The notes below the pieces were generated by a model. That model did no database searches, was not told the DNA's origin, and saw only the letters and a list, made by a program, of their open reading frames with translations. This document shows positions 1-8,024 of a DNA stretch of 38,695 nucleotides, piece after piece. Numbering within the stretch: position 1 is the first letter of the stretch; the number at the start of each line of letters is the position of its first letter. The DNA is from Frankiaceae bacterium (GTDB taxonomy: Bacteria; Actinomycetota; Actinomycetes; JAFAQI01), in the NCBI GenBank assembly GCA_030840525.1, contig JAVEEI010000129.1:1-38695 (forward strand), read 5' to 3'. Position numbers and translations under genes: made by a program.

Positions 1-685
1 CGAAGATCCAGCCGTAGCCGGGGAGCAGCCGGCTCTGGCCCGGCGTGCCGTCCCACAGCTCGAGCCACGACTCGAGCCAGTCGTCGTCGTGCCGCGGCGA
101 GCGGTAGTAGCGCCGGTACGCGACTCCCATCGGCCGGTCGTCGCGCTTGTGAATCCCGAGCGCGAGCGAGAAGCGCGAGGAGTTGCCGTCGGCGACGAGC
201 ACCAGCGGCGCGCGGAAATCCCGCCCGTCTTTCGTCTCGACGCCGACGACGCGACCGGTGCGCTCGTCGCGGATCGGCGCGGTGACCGTCGTGTTCTCGT
301 AGAGCTGCGCGCCGGCCTTCTGCGCCGTACGCGCGAGGATCTCGTCGAAGTCCTGCCGCGGCCGGACCAGCCCGTACGACGGGTACGCGGCGAGGTCGGG
401 CCAGGGCATCTCGATCCGCATGCCGCCGCCGAGGATCCGCAGCCCGTGGTTGCGGATCCAGCCCTGCTCCGGCGTGGTGTCGATGCCCATCGCGACGAGC
501 TGCTTGACCGCGCGCGGCGTCAGGCCGTCGCCGCACACCTTCTCCCGCGGGAAGGTCGCCTTCTCCAGCGCGACGACATCGACACCCGCCTGCGCGAGGT
601 GGTACGCCGCGGTGGCACCGCCCGGGCCGGCGCCGACGACGATGACGTCGGCGTCGTACGCGGTGTTGCCTGCGGGGGCGGTCAC
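1..685 (-). CDS. Geranylgeranyl reductase family FAD oxidoreductase (MenJ-like), N-terminal part
   Basis: The gene runs off the left edge, so only the first 228 residues are present. Reading the minus strand from a GTG at 685, the protein has a dinucleotide-binding glycine motif GAGPGG at residues 18-23, followed by an acidic strand end (VALEK) and the conserved PREKVCGDGLTPRAV block typical of the geranylgeranyl reductase / FixC flavoprotein family. Members saturate isoprenoid double bonds; in mycobacteria MenJ reduces one isoprene unit of menaquinone. The neighbour menG, the last methyltransferase of menaquinone synthesis, supports a menaquinone role here, but this is inference. A perfect Rex operator lies 20 bp upstream of the start. 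The downstream gene is outside the window; in Streptomyces a nuo operon is found in this general neighbourhood, from memory. Confidence 0.85.
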   Translation of the reverse strand, partial: MTAPAGNTAYDADVIVVGAGPGGATAAYHLAQAGVDVVALEKATFPREKVCGDGLTPRAVKQLVAMGIDTTPEQGWIRNHGLRILGGGMRIEMPWPDLAAYPSYGLVRPRQDFDEILARTAQKAGAQLYENTTVTAPIRDERTGRVVGVETKDGRDFRAPLVLVADGNSSRFSLALGIHKRDDRPMGVAYRRYYRSPRHDDDWLESWLELWDGTPGQSRLLPGYGWIF

Positions 686-704
686 GGCAGCGCTCCGGGG
701 AGTT

Positions 705-722
705 TTGTGAATGCGTTCACAA
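705..722. promoter_or_regulatory. Rex operator (ROP), perfect palindrome
   Basis: TTGTGAATGCGTTCACAA is a perfect 18-bp inverted repeat (TTGTGAA, 4-nt spacer, TTCACAA) and equals the published Rex consensus TTGTGAANNNNTTCACAA at every fixed position. It lies 20 bp upstream of the GTG start of the reductase gene at 685, where a bound repressor would block transcription. The rex gene is in this window (23175-23888) with a second box. Confidence 0.85.
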
Positions 723-752
723 GTCTGCCGAAAGTCTAGCGGGGACTCACGG

Positions 753-1448
753 TCAACGGGGACGGCGGGCGACGTGCAGGGCGACCGCGCCGAAGAGCAG
801 GTTGCGCCAGCCGACCTCGCCCCACCCGGCGGCCCGCATCGCGGCCGCGAGCCGGTCCTGGTCGAGCCAGGCGCCGGCCGACTCGGCGAGGTAGCCGTAC
901 GCCGCCGGGTCGGAGGAGAACGGCCGGGCGAGGACCGGCATGACCCGCTCGACGTACACCCGGTTGAGCCGGGCCAGCGTCGGCGACGGCGGGTGCGACG
1001 TCTCGAGGACCGCGAGCCGGCCGCCCGGCGTGGTGACGCGGGCGAGCTCGGCGAGCGCGGTCGCGACGTCGGCGACGTTGCGCAGCCCGAACGAGATGGT
1101 CACGGCGTCGAACGCGCCGTCGCCGAACGGCAGCCGCAGCGCGTCGCCGGCGACGAACGTCACCTCCGGGTGCGTCCGACGGCCGACGTCGAGCATGCCG
1201 AGCGAGAAGTCGCAGGCGACCGCGTGCGCGCCGGCCGCGACGAACGGCAGCGACGAGGCGCCGGTGCCCGCGGCTAGGTCGAGGACCCGGGTGCCGGGCT
1301 TGACGTCGAGGGCCGCGGCGACGAGCCGGCGCCAGCGCCGCTCCTGGCCGAACGTCATGACCGCGTTGGTGCGGTCGTAGCGCTCCGCGACCGCGTCGAA
1401 CATCCGGGCGATGTCGCCGGGCCGCTTCTCCAATGTCGCCCGGCTCAC
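753..1448 (-). CDS. menG: Demethylmenaquinone methyltransferase
   Basis: 231 residues, the usual length of UbiE/MenG. The enzyme methylates demethylmenaquinone to menaquinone with S-adenosylmethionine, the last core step of menaquinone synthesis, at the cytoplasmic membrane face. Visible family signatures are [18 protein letters not shown] near the N-terminus (the UbiE signature region), the SAM-binding motif [14 protein letters not shown] with its acidic partner ACDFS, and ISFGLRNV in the middle. The start is GTG at 1448, preceded by a short G-rich stretch. It lies just upstream of, and in the same direction as, the MenJ-like gene, but the Rex box at 705-722 sits between them. A 16-bp perfect inverted repeat separates it from the receiver gene upstream. 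Confidence 0.93.
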   Translation of the reverse strand: MSRATLEKRPGDIARMFDAVAERYDRTNAVMTFGQERRWRRLVAAALDVKPGTRVLDLAAGTGASSLPFVAAGAHAVACDFSLGMLDVGRRTHPEVTFVAGDALRLPFGDGAFDAVTISFGLRNVADVATALAELARVTTPGGRLAVLETSHPPSPTLARLNRVYVERVMPVLARPFSSDPAAYGYLAESAGAWLDQDRLAAAMRAAGWGEVGWRNLLFGAVALHVARRPR

Positions 1449-1478
1449 CCACCCATTGTGTCCCCCATCCCGTCGAGT

Positions 1479-1525
1479 GCGACGTAACTCGTCTTCTCAG
1501 CGGCTGTGTAGACGAGTTACGTCGC
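1479..1525. repeat. Perfect 16-bp inverted repeat (hairpin) between receiver gene and menG
   Basis: Arms 1479-1494 (GCGACGTAACTCGTCT) and 1510-1525 are perfect reverse complements around a 15-nt loop. The element starts 3 bp after the stop codon of the receiver gene and ends 30 bp before the menG start. No T-run follows, so it would be an L-shaped (U-less) terminator as is common in actinomycetes, or a regulatory hairpin or operator for menG. Its arms are AT-richer than the surroundings. Confidence 0.8.
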
Positions 1526-1527
1526 CC

Positions 1528-1908
1528 TCAACCGGGGTGGGGGTGGGTGCGGAGCTCGCGGAGGCGCTCCACCAGGTGGGTGACGCTGATGCCCTTCTCG
1601 ATGTAGTCGTCGGCGCCGGCCGCGAGGGCCTGCTCGGCGAGCGCCTGGTGCTCGAACCCGGAGAAGATGACGATCCGCGCGTCGGGGAGCTGCCGCCGGA
1701 GCTCGGGCAGCGCGGCCATCCCGTCCATGACCGGCATCGCGAGGTCGAGCAGGACGACGTCCGGCGCGAGGCCGGCCGCGATGCTCAGCGCCTGCTTGCC
1801 GTCGGCCGCGGTGCCGACGACCTCGAAGTCGTCTTCGACGTCGAGCAGCAGCGTCAACAGGTCGCGGAGGTGCGCGGCGTCGTCCACGACGAGCACCCGG
1901 TCACGCAC
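1528..1908 (-). CDS. Stand-alone response regulator receiver protein (CheY-like)
   Basis: 126 residues making up a single receiver domain with no output domain. The acidic pair is at VVDDAAHL, the phospho-acceptor Asp is in VVLLDLAMPVMDG, the conserved Ser is in IFSGF and the Lys in IEKGI, so all phosphorylation residues are present. The start was set at GTG 1908 because an AGGAG precedes it at good spacing and the family alignment begins there; a longer frame upstream has no supporting features. No histidine kinase is encoded nearby, so partner and target are unknown. It lies between the DUF4229 gene and menG, all on the minus strand. Confidence 0.85.
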   Translation of the reverse strand: MRDRVLVVDDAAHLRDLLTLLLDVEDDFEVVGTAADGKQALSIAAGLAPDVVLLDLAMPVMDGMAALPELRRQLPDARIVIFSGFEHQALAEQALAAGADDYIEKGISVTHLVERLRELRTHPHPG

Positions 1909-1964
1909 GCGGCTCTCCTGACGTTCGCGGCCCGGGAGGGTACGTACCCGGGCCGGCGCTGCAG

Positions 1965-2282
1965 CTACCTGTCCGACCGGGTGACCTCGCGCTCGCCGGC
2001 CTCCTGCCGCGCGAGCAGCTCGTCGACGTACGCATCCTCGCGCGCCGTCCGCTCCGCCAGACGGCGGCGGCCGCGGTCGACCGCGTGACCTAGCTCTTCG
2101 GCTAGCGCCCGGCGCTGCCGGTCGAGCAGGAAGTACGACAGCACGCCCGAGAGCAGCAGCGCCGCGATCCCCAGGACGAAGCCGCCCAGCCCGGCGAGCG
2201 CGAGCAGGAACACGCACGCCGCGAACAGCCCGAGCCGCCACGCGTTGTAGGTCAGGAACGCACGCGTGGCGGGCTTGGGCAC
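1965..2282 (-). CDS. Small membrane protein, DUF4229 family
   Basis: 105 residues. The N-terminus carries two closely spaced hydrophobic segments (about residues 14-32 and 34-54), followed by a basic and then acidic hydrophilic C-terminal half that should face the cytoplasm (DRQRRALAEELGHAVDRGRRRL). This layout matches the actinobacterial DUF4229 family, which I recall lying near menG genes. Its function is unknown. It is on the same strand as the receiver gene downstream (56 bp gap) and directly follows the surface protein gene ending at 2293, with no terminator visible between. Confidence 0.75.
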   Translation of the reverse strand: MPKPATRAFLTYNAWRLGLFAACVFLLALAGLGGFVLGIAALLLSGVLSYFLLDRQRRALAEELGHAVDRGRRRLAERTAREDAYVDELLARQEAGEREVTRSDR

Positions 2283-2292
2283 GTCGAGAAGC

Positions 2293-4029
2293 TTAGGCCT
2301 CCACGTCGGCGGTGGCGGCCCGGCGGCGGCGCAGCAGCGCCAGACCGGACATGACCACCAGCGCAGCGGCGACCGGGAGCGAGTAGCTCATGCCGGTGCC
2401 GGCCAGGTTGGGCGTCTTGCTGCCCGACCCCGGCGCGCCGGCCGAGCCGGTGACCGCCGGCGTGTACGACGCGCTCTCCGACAGCGTGCCGACCTCGACC
2501 GTGCCCCCGTTCGTGACGACCGTCGTCGGGACCGTTGCCCGCGGCGACGCGCCCTTCGCGCTCCGGGCCGCGAGGTTCAGGAAGCTGGTCGGCAGCGTGA
2601 GCTTCGGCAGCGTGATCGTGACGCCGGTGATCGAGGCCGTCGCGAGGTGCGCCGTACCGCTCACCGACCGCGAGGTGTGGCCGACGCCGACCGCGACGGA
2701 CGGCGGGGTGAAGCTGATTCCGGCGACGCTGTTGAGTACGCCGGAAAGCTGGGCGAGGACGCCGTTGAGCGTCGACGTCAGCGCGGCCGGCGGCGTGATC
2801 GCGCCGAGGATGTTCAGCGTGCCGATCTTCGCCTCGGCGACCGGCGCCGGCGAGTTGGCGGACGCGACCGCCTTCGTCGTGACGCTGATGCTGCCGAGCG
2901 ACGCGAGCGGGTCGTTGCTGGCGTTGACCGCGTTCTGGACCGCCGTGACGAGTGCCTGGATCGCGGCGGTCAGCGTGTCGATCGCGCTGGCCAGCGCGTC
3001 CGCCGCGGTCTTGGCGGCCGCGTCGGCGTTGGCCTGGTCGCTCAGCGGCGTCGAGCTGCTGCCCGGCGTGCCGGCGTGCGCTGCCGCGTCGAGGATCGAC
3101 GTCAGCGTGGTGCTCAGCGCCAGGAACTGCTGCGGCGACGTCCCCACGAGCGACGGGGTGCCCAGCGGCAGTACGGCGGTCGCCAGTGCGGTGTTCAACA
3201 GCGTCGTGAAGGTCGGGTCCGAGGTCGTGTACGCCGAGTCCGCCGCCGACTTGGCCGCGTCGTCGGTCGCCTGGGCGGCCTGGGCGGCCGTCAGCGTCGA
3301 GGGCACCGGCACGTTGCCGGGCAGCGCCGCGACGGTGTTCGCCGCGCTCGTGACCGCGGCGCTCAGCGACGTGACCGTGCCGCCCACGAGCTGCGCGAGC
3401 TGGCCGAGATTGGCCTGGGTGAGCAGGCTCGTCAGCGTGCCGAGGTCGATGTTCAGCGCGCTGAGCAGCCCGGCGACCGAGGGCAGCGCCAGGTTGCCGA
3501 GGACGACGGACTTCTCCGCGCTCGCCTGCGACGCCGTGACCTCCGCGGTGTTGGTCAGCGAGGCGGCGGTCGCGTCGAGCGACACCGGAAGCGGGCCGAC
3601 CGACAGCGAGCCGAGCGCCTTCAGCACGGCCGAGGTGAGGACCGTCGTACCGTCCTTCGCGGTCACCGAGAACGTCGGGCCGGTCAGGCTGGCGAGACCG
3701 CCCGGGATCGTCGCGGTCTGCGCACCGCTCGGCACCGTGACCGGCGAGCTGGCCGGCGTCACGGTCTGCTGGCCGTACGTCGTCCCGTCCAGCGCGGCCG
3801 GCGTCACCACGATCTGGGCGACGTGCGGGCTCATCGCGTTGCTCGCCTGCGCCGCGATCTCACCGGCGCTGATGGCGTGCCCGCCGAGCTCGACGTGCAA
3901 CAGCCGTAGCCCGGAGGAGGCAGCGCCGTGGGCCGGTGCGGAGGAGGCCGACGCGAGAGCCGGCGCGGCCGCGGCGGTGACGACGGCGAGTACCGCGGTG
4001 ACCGCGAGCGCAGGACGGAATCGGTACAC
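2293..4029 (-). CDS. Secreted surface protein with LAGTG sortase-type anchor
   Basis: 578 residues. The N-terminus is a clear Sec signal peptide (MYRFRPALAVTAVLAVV..., Ala-X-Ala cleavage near residue 27). The body is very rich in Ala, Thr, Ser and Val, with long helical-looking stretches and no catalytic motif I recognise. The C-terminus has LAGTG at 542-546, a hydrophobic segment of about 20 residues and four arginines, which is a cell-wall sorting signal of the LAXTG type used by class E sortases of actinomycetes. No sortase is in the window. The start GTG at 4029 follows GGGGGCAATT, a modest ribosome site. It is divergent from bldC. The overall architecture resembles the LPHTG protein at 33013-34458. 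Function unknown; an adhesive or structural surface role is inference. Confidence 0.8.
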   Translation of the reverse strand: MYRFRPALAVTAVLAVVTAAAAPALASASSAPAHGAASSGLRLLHVELGGHAISAGEIAAQASNAMSPHVAQIVVTPAALDGTTYGQQTVTPASSPVTVPSGAQTATIPGGLASLTGPTFSVTAKDGTTVLTSAVLKALGSLSVGPLPVSLDATAASLTNTAEVTASQASAEKSVVLGNLALPSVAGLLSALNIDLGTLTSLLTQANLGQLAQLVGGTVTSLSAAVTSAANTVAALPGNVPVPSTLTAAQAAQATDDAAKSAADSAYTTSDPTFTTLLNTALATAVLPLGTPSLVGTSPQQFLALSTTLTSILDAAAHAGTPGSSSTPLSDQANADAAAKTAADALASAIDTLTAAIQALVTAVQNAVNASNDPLASLGSISVTTKAVASANSPAPVAEAKIGTLNILGAITPPAALTSTLNGVLAQLSGVLNSVAGISFTPPSVAVGVGHTSRSVSGTAHLATASITGVTITLPKLTLPTSFLNLAARSAKGASPRATVPTTVVTNGGTVEVGTLSESASYTPAVTGSAGAPGSGSKTPNLAGTGMSYSLPVAAALVVMSGLALLRRRRAATADVEA

Positions 4030-4140
4030 AATTGCCCCCGAAGATCAATCGGACGAAAACGACGCGAACAACTCCGAAGGCTCACCGGACCGGCCCTGGT
4101 GCGTCCATAGCTCAGGAGGACTAGAGCCGGGTGGTTTCGC

Positions 4141-4187
4141 GCGAACCGCCCACTCGGCGCGAAACGTCGGTACTTTTGTGCGAAACG
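4141..4187. repeat. Three direct repeats GCGAA(A/C)CG upstream of bldC
   Basis: Copies of GCGAA(A/C)CG occur at 4141-4148, 4159-4166 and 4180-4187, spaced 18 and 21 bp apart, close to two helical turns. They lie in the divergent region between the surface-protein gene and bldC, just upstream of the proposed bldC -35. Same-face spacing suggests an operator bound by an oligomerising regulator; no regulator is identified. Confidence 0.5.
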
Positions 4188-4188
4188 C

Positions 4189-4217
4189 CTGACGGGGCCG
4201 CTATCTCTGGGTAGATA
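4189..4217 (+). promoter_or_regulatory. Candidate promoter of bldC
   Basis: CTGACG (4189-4194) and TAGATA (4212-4217) are separated by exactly 17 bp and resemble a vegetative actinomycete -35/-10 pair. This would give a leader of roughly 35 nt before the GTG at 4261. Confidence 0.4.
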
Positions 4218-4260
4218 CTTTGCTCACCGGAGCAACGCTCCCGAACGAGGGGGAAACACT

Positions 4261-4503
4261 GTGGAGACACGAGAGCGGCTGTTGACGCCCGGCGAGGTGG
4301 CCAGCCTGTTCCGAGTGGACCCCAAGACGGTCACCCGCTGGGCCGCGGCGGGGCGCATCAGCAGCATCCGTACGCCGGGGGGGCACCGTCGGTTCCGCGA
4401 GAGCGAAGTACGGGCGCTGCTGCGCGGCGAGGAGAACGGCGCGGCCGCGCCGGCCCCGCGTTCCTCGCTCGAAGACGACGAGGTCCAGTCGGTCGTCGGC
4501 TGA
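4261..4503 (+). CDS. bldC: BldC-family MerR-like DNA-binding protein
   Basis: 80 residues with a single winged-helix HTH of the MerR/excisionase type: LLTPGEVASLFRVDPKTVTRW, then the wing SIRTPGGHRRFRESEVRALL. This is nearly identical to what I remember of Streptomyces BldC, a 68-residue developmental regulator that delays sporulation and binds direct repeats head-to-tail. The C-terminal 20 or so residues are acidic and low-complexity and go beyond Streptomyces BldC. GTG start at 4261 follows GAGGGGGAAACACT, a good ribosome site. It is monocistronic: divergent from the LAGTG protein gene and convergent with ccsB. Confidence 0.9.
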   Translation: METRERLLTPGEVASLFRVDPKTVTRWAAAGRISSIRTPGGHRRFRESEVRALLRGEENGAAAPAPRSSLEDDEVQSVVG

Positions 4504-4601
4504 GCGTTCGCCTCCTCCGACTTGTCAGCGGCACACGTCGCTGTAGCCATCTCACGCGCTGACTAACCGCGCGTGCGCGCGTATCCGCGGCCGGCCCGCG
4601 C

Positions 4602-4668
4602 CAAGATCATCGCGACCTGAGCCAGCCATTTCGGCGCTCGACGGCCAGCAGAGAGCGCAATGATCTTG
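4602..4668. repeat. Inverted repeat between the convergent ends of bldC and ccsB
   Basis: Arms 4602-4614 (CAAGATCATCGCG) and 4656-4668 (CGCAATGATCTTG) pair at 12 of 13 positions around a 41-nt interior. It lies in the 200-bp gap between convergent genes, the place for a bidirectional terminator, but the long interior and lack of T-run make it atypical. It could also be a copy of a dispersed palindromic repeat. Nothing else is visible in the gap. Confidence 0.5.
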
Positions 4669-4705
4669 TCGGGACCGACCTACCCGGCCGCCGCGAGAAC
4701 GCGGC

Positions 4706-5641
4706 TCAGTTGACGCCGGCGTAGCTGTGCAGGCCGCTGATCACGGTGTTGACGACGTAGTAGTCGACCATCAGGCAGCCGAAGCCGACCAGTGAGAGCA
4801 CGGCCGCGCGCCGGCCCCGCCAGCCCGCCGTCGCCCGCGCGTGCAGGTACGCGGCGTAGGCGACCCAGGTGATGAACGACCACGTCTCCTTGGGGTCCCA
4901 ACCCCAGTAGCGGCTCCACGCGTACTTCGCCCAGATCGCGCCGGCGATGATCGCGAACGTCCACACCGGGAACGCGAAGCCGATCACCTTGTACGCCAGC
5001 CGGTCGAGGCGCTCGGCCGACGGCAGCCAGCGGGCGAAGCCGTGGTACTCGACCGCGGCCGCCGTACCCGGGCCCATGCTCGCCCGGCGGTCGAGCCACG
5101 TCCGGGTCAGGTAGAGCAGCGTGATGACGCCGGACACCATGAACGCGCCGGACGCGGTGATCGCCGCGACGACGTGGATCTTGATCCAGTACGAGTTGAG
5201 GATCGGCTGCAGCGGCGCGGCCGGCGCGTAGAGGACGGTGCCAGCGAGGCCGAGGTAGAGCACGACCGGCGTCATCACGAACGCGCCGAGGAACCGGACC
5301 GGCTGGCGCAGCAGCAGCACGAGGTAGACGGTGACCGCGACCAGCGCGACCATCGTCGAGAACTCGTACATGTTGCCCCACGGCACCCGGCCAGCCGCGG
5401 CGCCGCGGGTGACGACCGAGCCGAGGTGCAGCAGCCAGCCGACGACGGTGAGCCCGACCGCGACCCGCCCGATCTGCTCCGGCCGGCCGGCCTGGTCGCC
5501 GCGCGACCGCGCGATGCGGGCGAACGCGAACTCGACCGAGTAGCCGAACATCGCGACGGCGTAGACGAGCACGGTCCACGTGAAGAGCAGGTCGCTCGCG
5601 TGGGCCAGCGAGACGTTGACGCCGGGCGCAGCGGTCGGCAT
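4706..5641 (-). CDS. ccsB: Cytochrome c biogenesis protein CcsB (CcsA/CcsB family)
   Basis: 311 residues of a polytopic membrane protein with about eight hydrophobic segments. The tryptophan-rich haem-handling signature WGWDPKETWSF is present near residue 240, followed by the expected conserved histidines near the C-terminus (NTVISGLHSYAGVN). With ResB it forms the system II synthase that moves haem across the membrane and attaches it to CXXCH motifs of apocytochromes c on the outer face. It is the last gene of the resA-ccdA-resB-ccsB operon; ATG at 5641 follows the resB stop after 9 nt. I use ccsB because that is the usual actinobacterial name; the Mycobacterium gene is called ccsA. Confidence 0.93.
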   Translation of the reverse strand: MPTAAPGVNVSLAHASDLLFTWTVLVYAVAMFGYSVEFAFARIARSRGDQAGRPEQIGRVAVGLTVVGWLLHLGSVVTRGAAAGRVPWGNMYEFSTMVALVAVTVYLVLLLRQPVRFLGAFVMTPVVLYLGLAGTVLYAPAAPLQPILNSYWIKIHVVAAITASGAFMVSGVITLLYLTRTWLDRRASMGPGTAAAVEYHGFARWLPSAERLDRLAYKVIGFAFPVWTFAIIAGAIWAKYAWSRYWGWDPKETWSFITWVAYAAYLHARATAGWRGRRAAVLSLVGFGCLMVDYYVVNTVISGLHSYAGVN

Positions 5642-5650
5642 TCGGGGTCG

Positions 5651-7213
5651 TCAGTCCTTCATCCGTCGCAGCAGTGACTCGAACTCGGTCGCGAATCCGT
5701 CGGCGTCGGTGCGCGCCAGGCCACCCGCCGACACAACGGTACGCCGGACGCCGCCGGCGTTGTCGAGTGGCACGGCCCGCACCCACATCCGCCGCCGACG
5801 CACCCACAGCGAGCTCAGCAGCCCGCACACGATGAACACCGCGGCGACGAGGACGACCGTCGACCCCGGGTCGTGCGCGATCTGGAACGTCGCCCACTGG
5901 CTCACCCCGGCGAACGTCACCGTCGTGCCGTCGGCAAGCTTCCACGTCTGGCCCGGGCCGATCGTCTTGGTGCCGATGTTCTTGAGCGACGCGACCGGCA
6001 GCGAGTAGACCGACTGCGGCCGCCCACTCGTCAGGCCGAGGTCGCCCTGCCACGCCGCGAGCGTGAGCACCGGCGCGGCCGGGCCCGGGTACGACGACTG
6101 CGCACCGAACGGCGTGGGCTCGTAGGTCGGGTAGAAGAAGCCGGTGAGGCCCAGCTGCCGCGGCAGGCCGTCCGGCACCTTCACGACGCCGTGCGAGGTG
6201 AACATCGCGTCGTCGGGCAGGAACGGCGTCGCCTTGTCGTAGACCAGCCGCCCCGACTTGTCGCGGACCTGGATGTGCACGGCGTACCCGTGGCCGACGA
6301 GGTAGACGTCGGTGCCCGCGATCGACAGCGGTCGGTTGGTCGTCACGTCGTACGGGCGGCTCGGCGCGTCGGGCGTCGAGCGGTAGTCGACGTAGGCGTG
6401 GAACGACTTGGGCACGCCGTTCGGCTGGTAGCTCGCGGTGAACTTCCGCAGCGTGAACGCGAACGGCGGCAGCGCCGACTCCGACCCGAGCCGCGCGGGC
6501 GTGAACACGTCGTACGACGACGGGACGTCGCTGAAGCTGCCGCCGTCGGTGACGAGCACGGTGCCCTTGTAGCCGAACAGGCCGCCGAGCGCGATGCCGG
6601 TGAGCAGTACGACGAGCGCGACGTGGAAGACGAGGTTGCCGGTCTCGCGCAGGTAGCCCTTCTCCGCGCCGACCGACCAGGCGCCGCCGGGTTCTTCGCG
6701 CAGTTCGGTGGTGCGCCAGCGCTGCCGACGCAGCGACTCCCGCGCGTTGGCGACGACTGCTTGCGCGTCGCCGTCGGCGTCCCAGGTGTCGTGAATTGCC
6801 AGTCTTTCCAAGCGTTTCGGCGCGGCCGGCGGCTTGCGTCGTAACGCCCGCGCGTGCAGCCGGATCCGCGGAAACAGGCAGCCGATCAGCGACACGAACA
6901 GCAGCAGGTAGATCGCGGCGAACCACGGCGCGGCGAACACGTCGAACAGCGACAGCTTGTCGAGGAACGGCGCGAGCGACGGGTGCGCGGTGAAGAAGAC
7001 GTCGACCTTCACCGGGTTGAGCCCGCGCTGCGGCAGCAGCGTGCCCGGCACGGCCGCGAGCGCGAGCAGCGACAGCAGCAACAGCGCCGTACGCATGCTG
7101 GTCAGCGACCGCCACAGCGAGCGCACCCGGTTGCGGGAGGCGACCGGTTGCGTCCCCTGCGGTGCGGTCGACAGCGCCTGGGTGGCGGTCTCGTCGGTGA
7201 GCGTCTCGGTCAT
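5651..7213 (-). CDS. resB: Cytochrome c biogenesis protein ResB
   Basis: 520 residues, typical for actinobacterial ResB (Ccs1). Hydrophobic segments lie at about 43-62, 97-115, 193-213 and 449-469; the large domain between the third and fourth faces outside and is expected to bind apocytochrome c and haem with CcsB. Conserved phrases include WRSLTSMRTALLLL at the first membrane segment and LRETGNLVFHVALVVLLTG at the third. The N-terminal 35 residues are hydrophilic and cytoplasmic. ATG at 7213 follows the ccdA stop by 4 nt, so translation is probably coupled. Confidence 0.92.
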   Translation of the reverse strand: MTETLTDETATQALSTAPQGTQPVASRNRVRSLWRSLTSMRTALLLLSLLALAAVPGTLLPQRGLNPVKVDVFFTAHPSLAPFLDKLSLFDVFAAPWFAAIYLLLFVSLIGCLFPRIRLHARALRRKPPAAPKRLERLAIHDTWDADGDAQAVVANARESLRRQRWRTTELREEPGGAWSVGAEKGYLRETGNLVFHVALVVLLTGIALGGLFGYKGTVLVTDGGSFSDVPSSYDVFTPARLGSESALPPFAFTLRKFTASYQPNGVPKSFHAYVDYRSTPDAPSRPYDVTTNRPLSIAGTDVYLVGHGYAVHIQVRDKSGRLVYDKATPFLPDDAMFTSHGVVKVPDGLPRQLGLTGFFYPTYEPTPFGAQSSYPGPAAPVLTLAAWQGDLGLTSGRPQSVYSLPVASLKNIGTKTIGPGQTWKLADGTTVTFAGVSQWATFQIAHDPGSTVVLVAAVFIVCGLLSSLWVRRRRMWVRAVPLDNAGGVRRTVVSAGGLARTDADGFATEFESLLRRMKD

Positions 7214-7217
7214 CGCG

Positions 7218-8024
7218 TCACACCGGCGCCGTATAGCCCTGGAGCACGTTGCGCAGGTCGCGGGACAGCGCTTCCCACTCGCCGGTGAGCAACAGGACGC
7301 CGACCGCGATCAGCAGCCCGCCGCCGGCCCACACGACGACGCCGTAGTGGCGCTTGACGACGGCGAACGCGCCGAGCGCGTGCCGGAACGCGAGGCCGGT
7401 CGCGATGAACGGCAGCCCGAGGCCGAGGCAGTAGACGAACGTCAGCAACGCACCGCGGCCCGCGGTCGCCGCGTTGTCGGTGGAGGCGAGGCCGATGACG
7501 ACGGCGAGGGTCGGGCCGGTGCACGGCGTCCAGCCGACCGCGAACAGCATGCCAAGCAACGGCGCCCCGACGAGCCCCGCGCGCGGCAGCCGGTGGATGC
7601 GCCACTCGCGCTGCAGCCGCGGGACGAGGCCGACGAACGCGACGCCGAGAAGGATCGCGACGACACCGCCGACCCGGTCGACCGCGGTCGGGTGTGCGAG
7701 CAGCTGGTTGCCGAGGTGGCCGAAGAACGCGCCCTCGCTGACGTAGACGACCGCGAGGCCGAGCACGAACAGCGCCGAGCCGGCGAGCACGCGGCCGGAC
7801 ACGTGCCAGCGCCGCTTCGGCGCGTCCTCATCGGCTTCAGCCGCGAGGTCGGCGCCGGACAGGCCGGTGACATAGGAGAGGTAGCCGGGCACCAGCGGCA
7901 GCACGCACGGCGACAGGAACGACACCAGCCCGGCCAGCAGCGCGACCGGGATCGCGAGCAGCAGCGAGCCGCTGGCCGCGTGCCCGAACGCGGTACCAGC
8001 GTCGGCGACGACGTGGAGGGTCAT
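7218..8024 (-). CDS. ccdA: Thiol-disulfide electron transporter CcdA
   Basis: 268 residues with six predicted membrane helices. The two redox cysteines of the family are in place: C40 in [20 protein letters not shown] and C168 in [13 protein letters not shown]. CcdA passes electrons from cytoplasmic thioredoxin to the extracytoplasmic thioredoxin-like protein that keeps apocytochrome c cysteines reduced. The start was set at ATG 8024; a much longer open frame upstream is a shadow of resA and the opposite-strand gene. Its ATGA overlaps the resA stop at 8021, so the two are translationally coupled, and the likely electron acceptor is that neighbour. Confidence 0.93.
   Translation of the reverse strand: MTLHVVADAGTAFGHAASGSLLLAIPVALLAGLVSFLSPCVLPLVPGYLSYVTGLSGADLAAEADEDAPKRRWHVSGRVLAGSALFVLGLAVVYVSEGAFFGHLGNQLLAHPTAVDRVGGVVAILLGVAFVGLVPRLQREWRIHRLPRAGLVGAPLLGMLFAVGWTPCTGPTLAVVIGLASTDNAATAGRGALLTFVYCLGLGLPFIATGLAFRHALGAFAVVKRHYGVVVWAGGGLLIAVGVLLLTGEWEALSRDLRNVLQGYTAPV

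Noticed and set aside
2266-3909. Long plus-strand open frame of 547 codons
   Set aside because: It is the antisense of the LAGTG surface protein gene; it is Arg-rich with no domain pattern, as expected from high-GC shadows.
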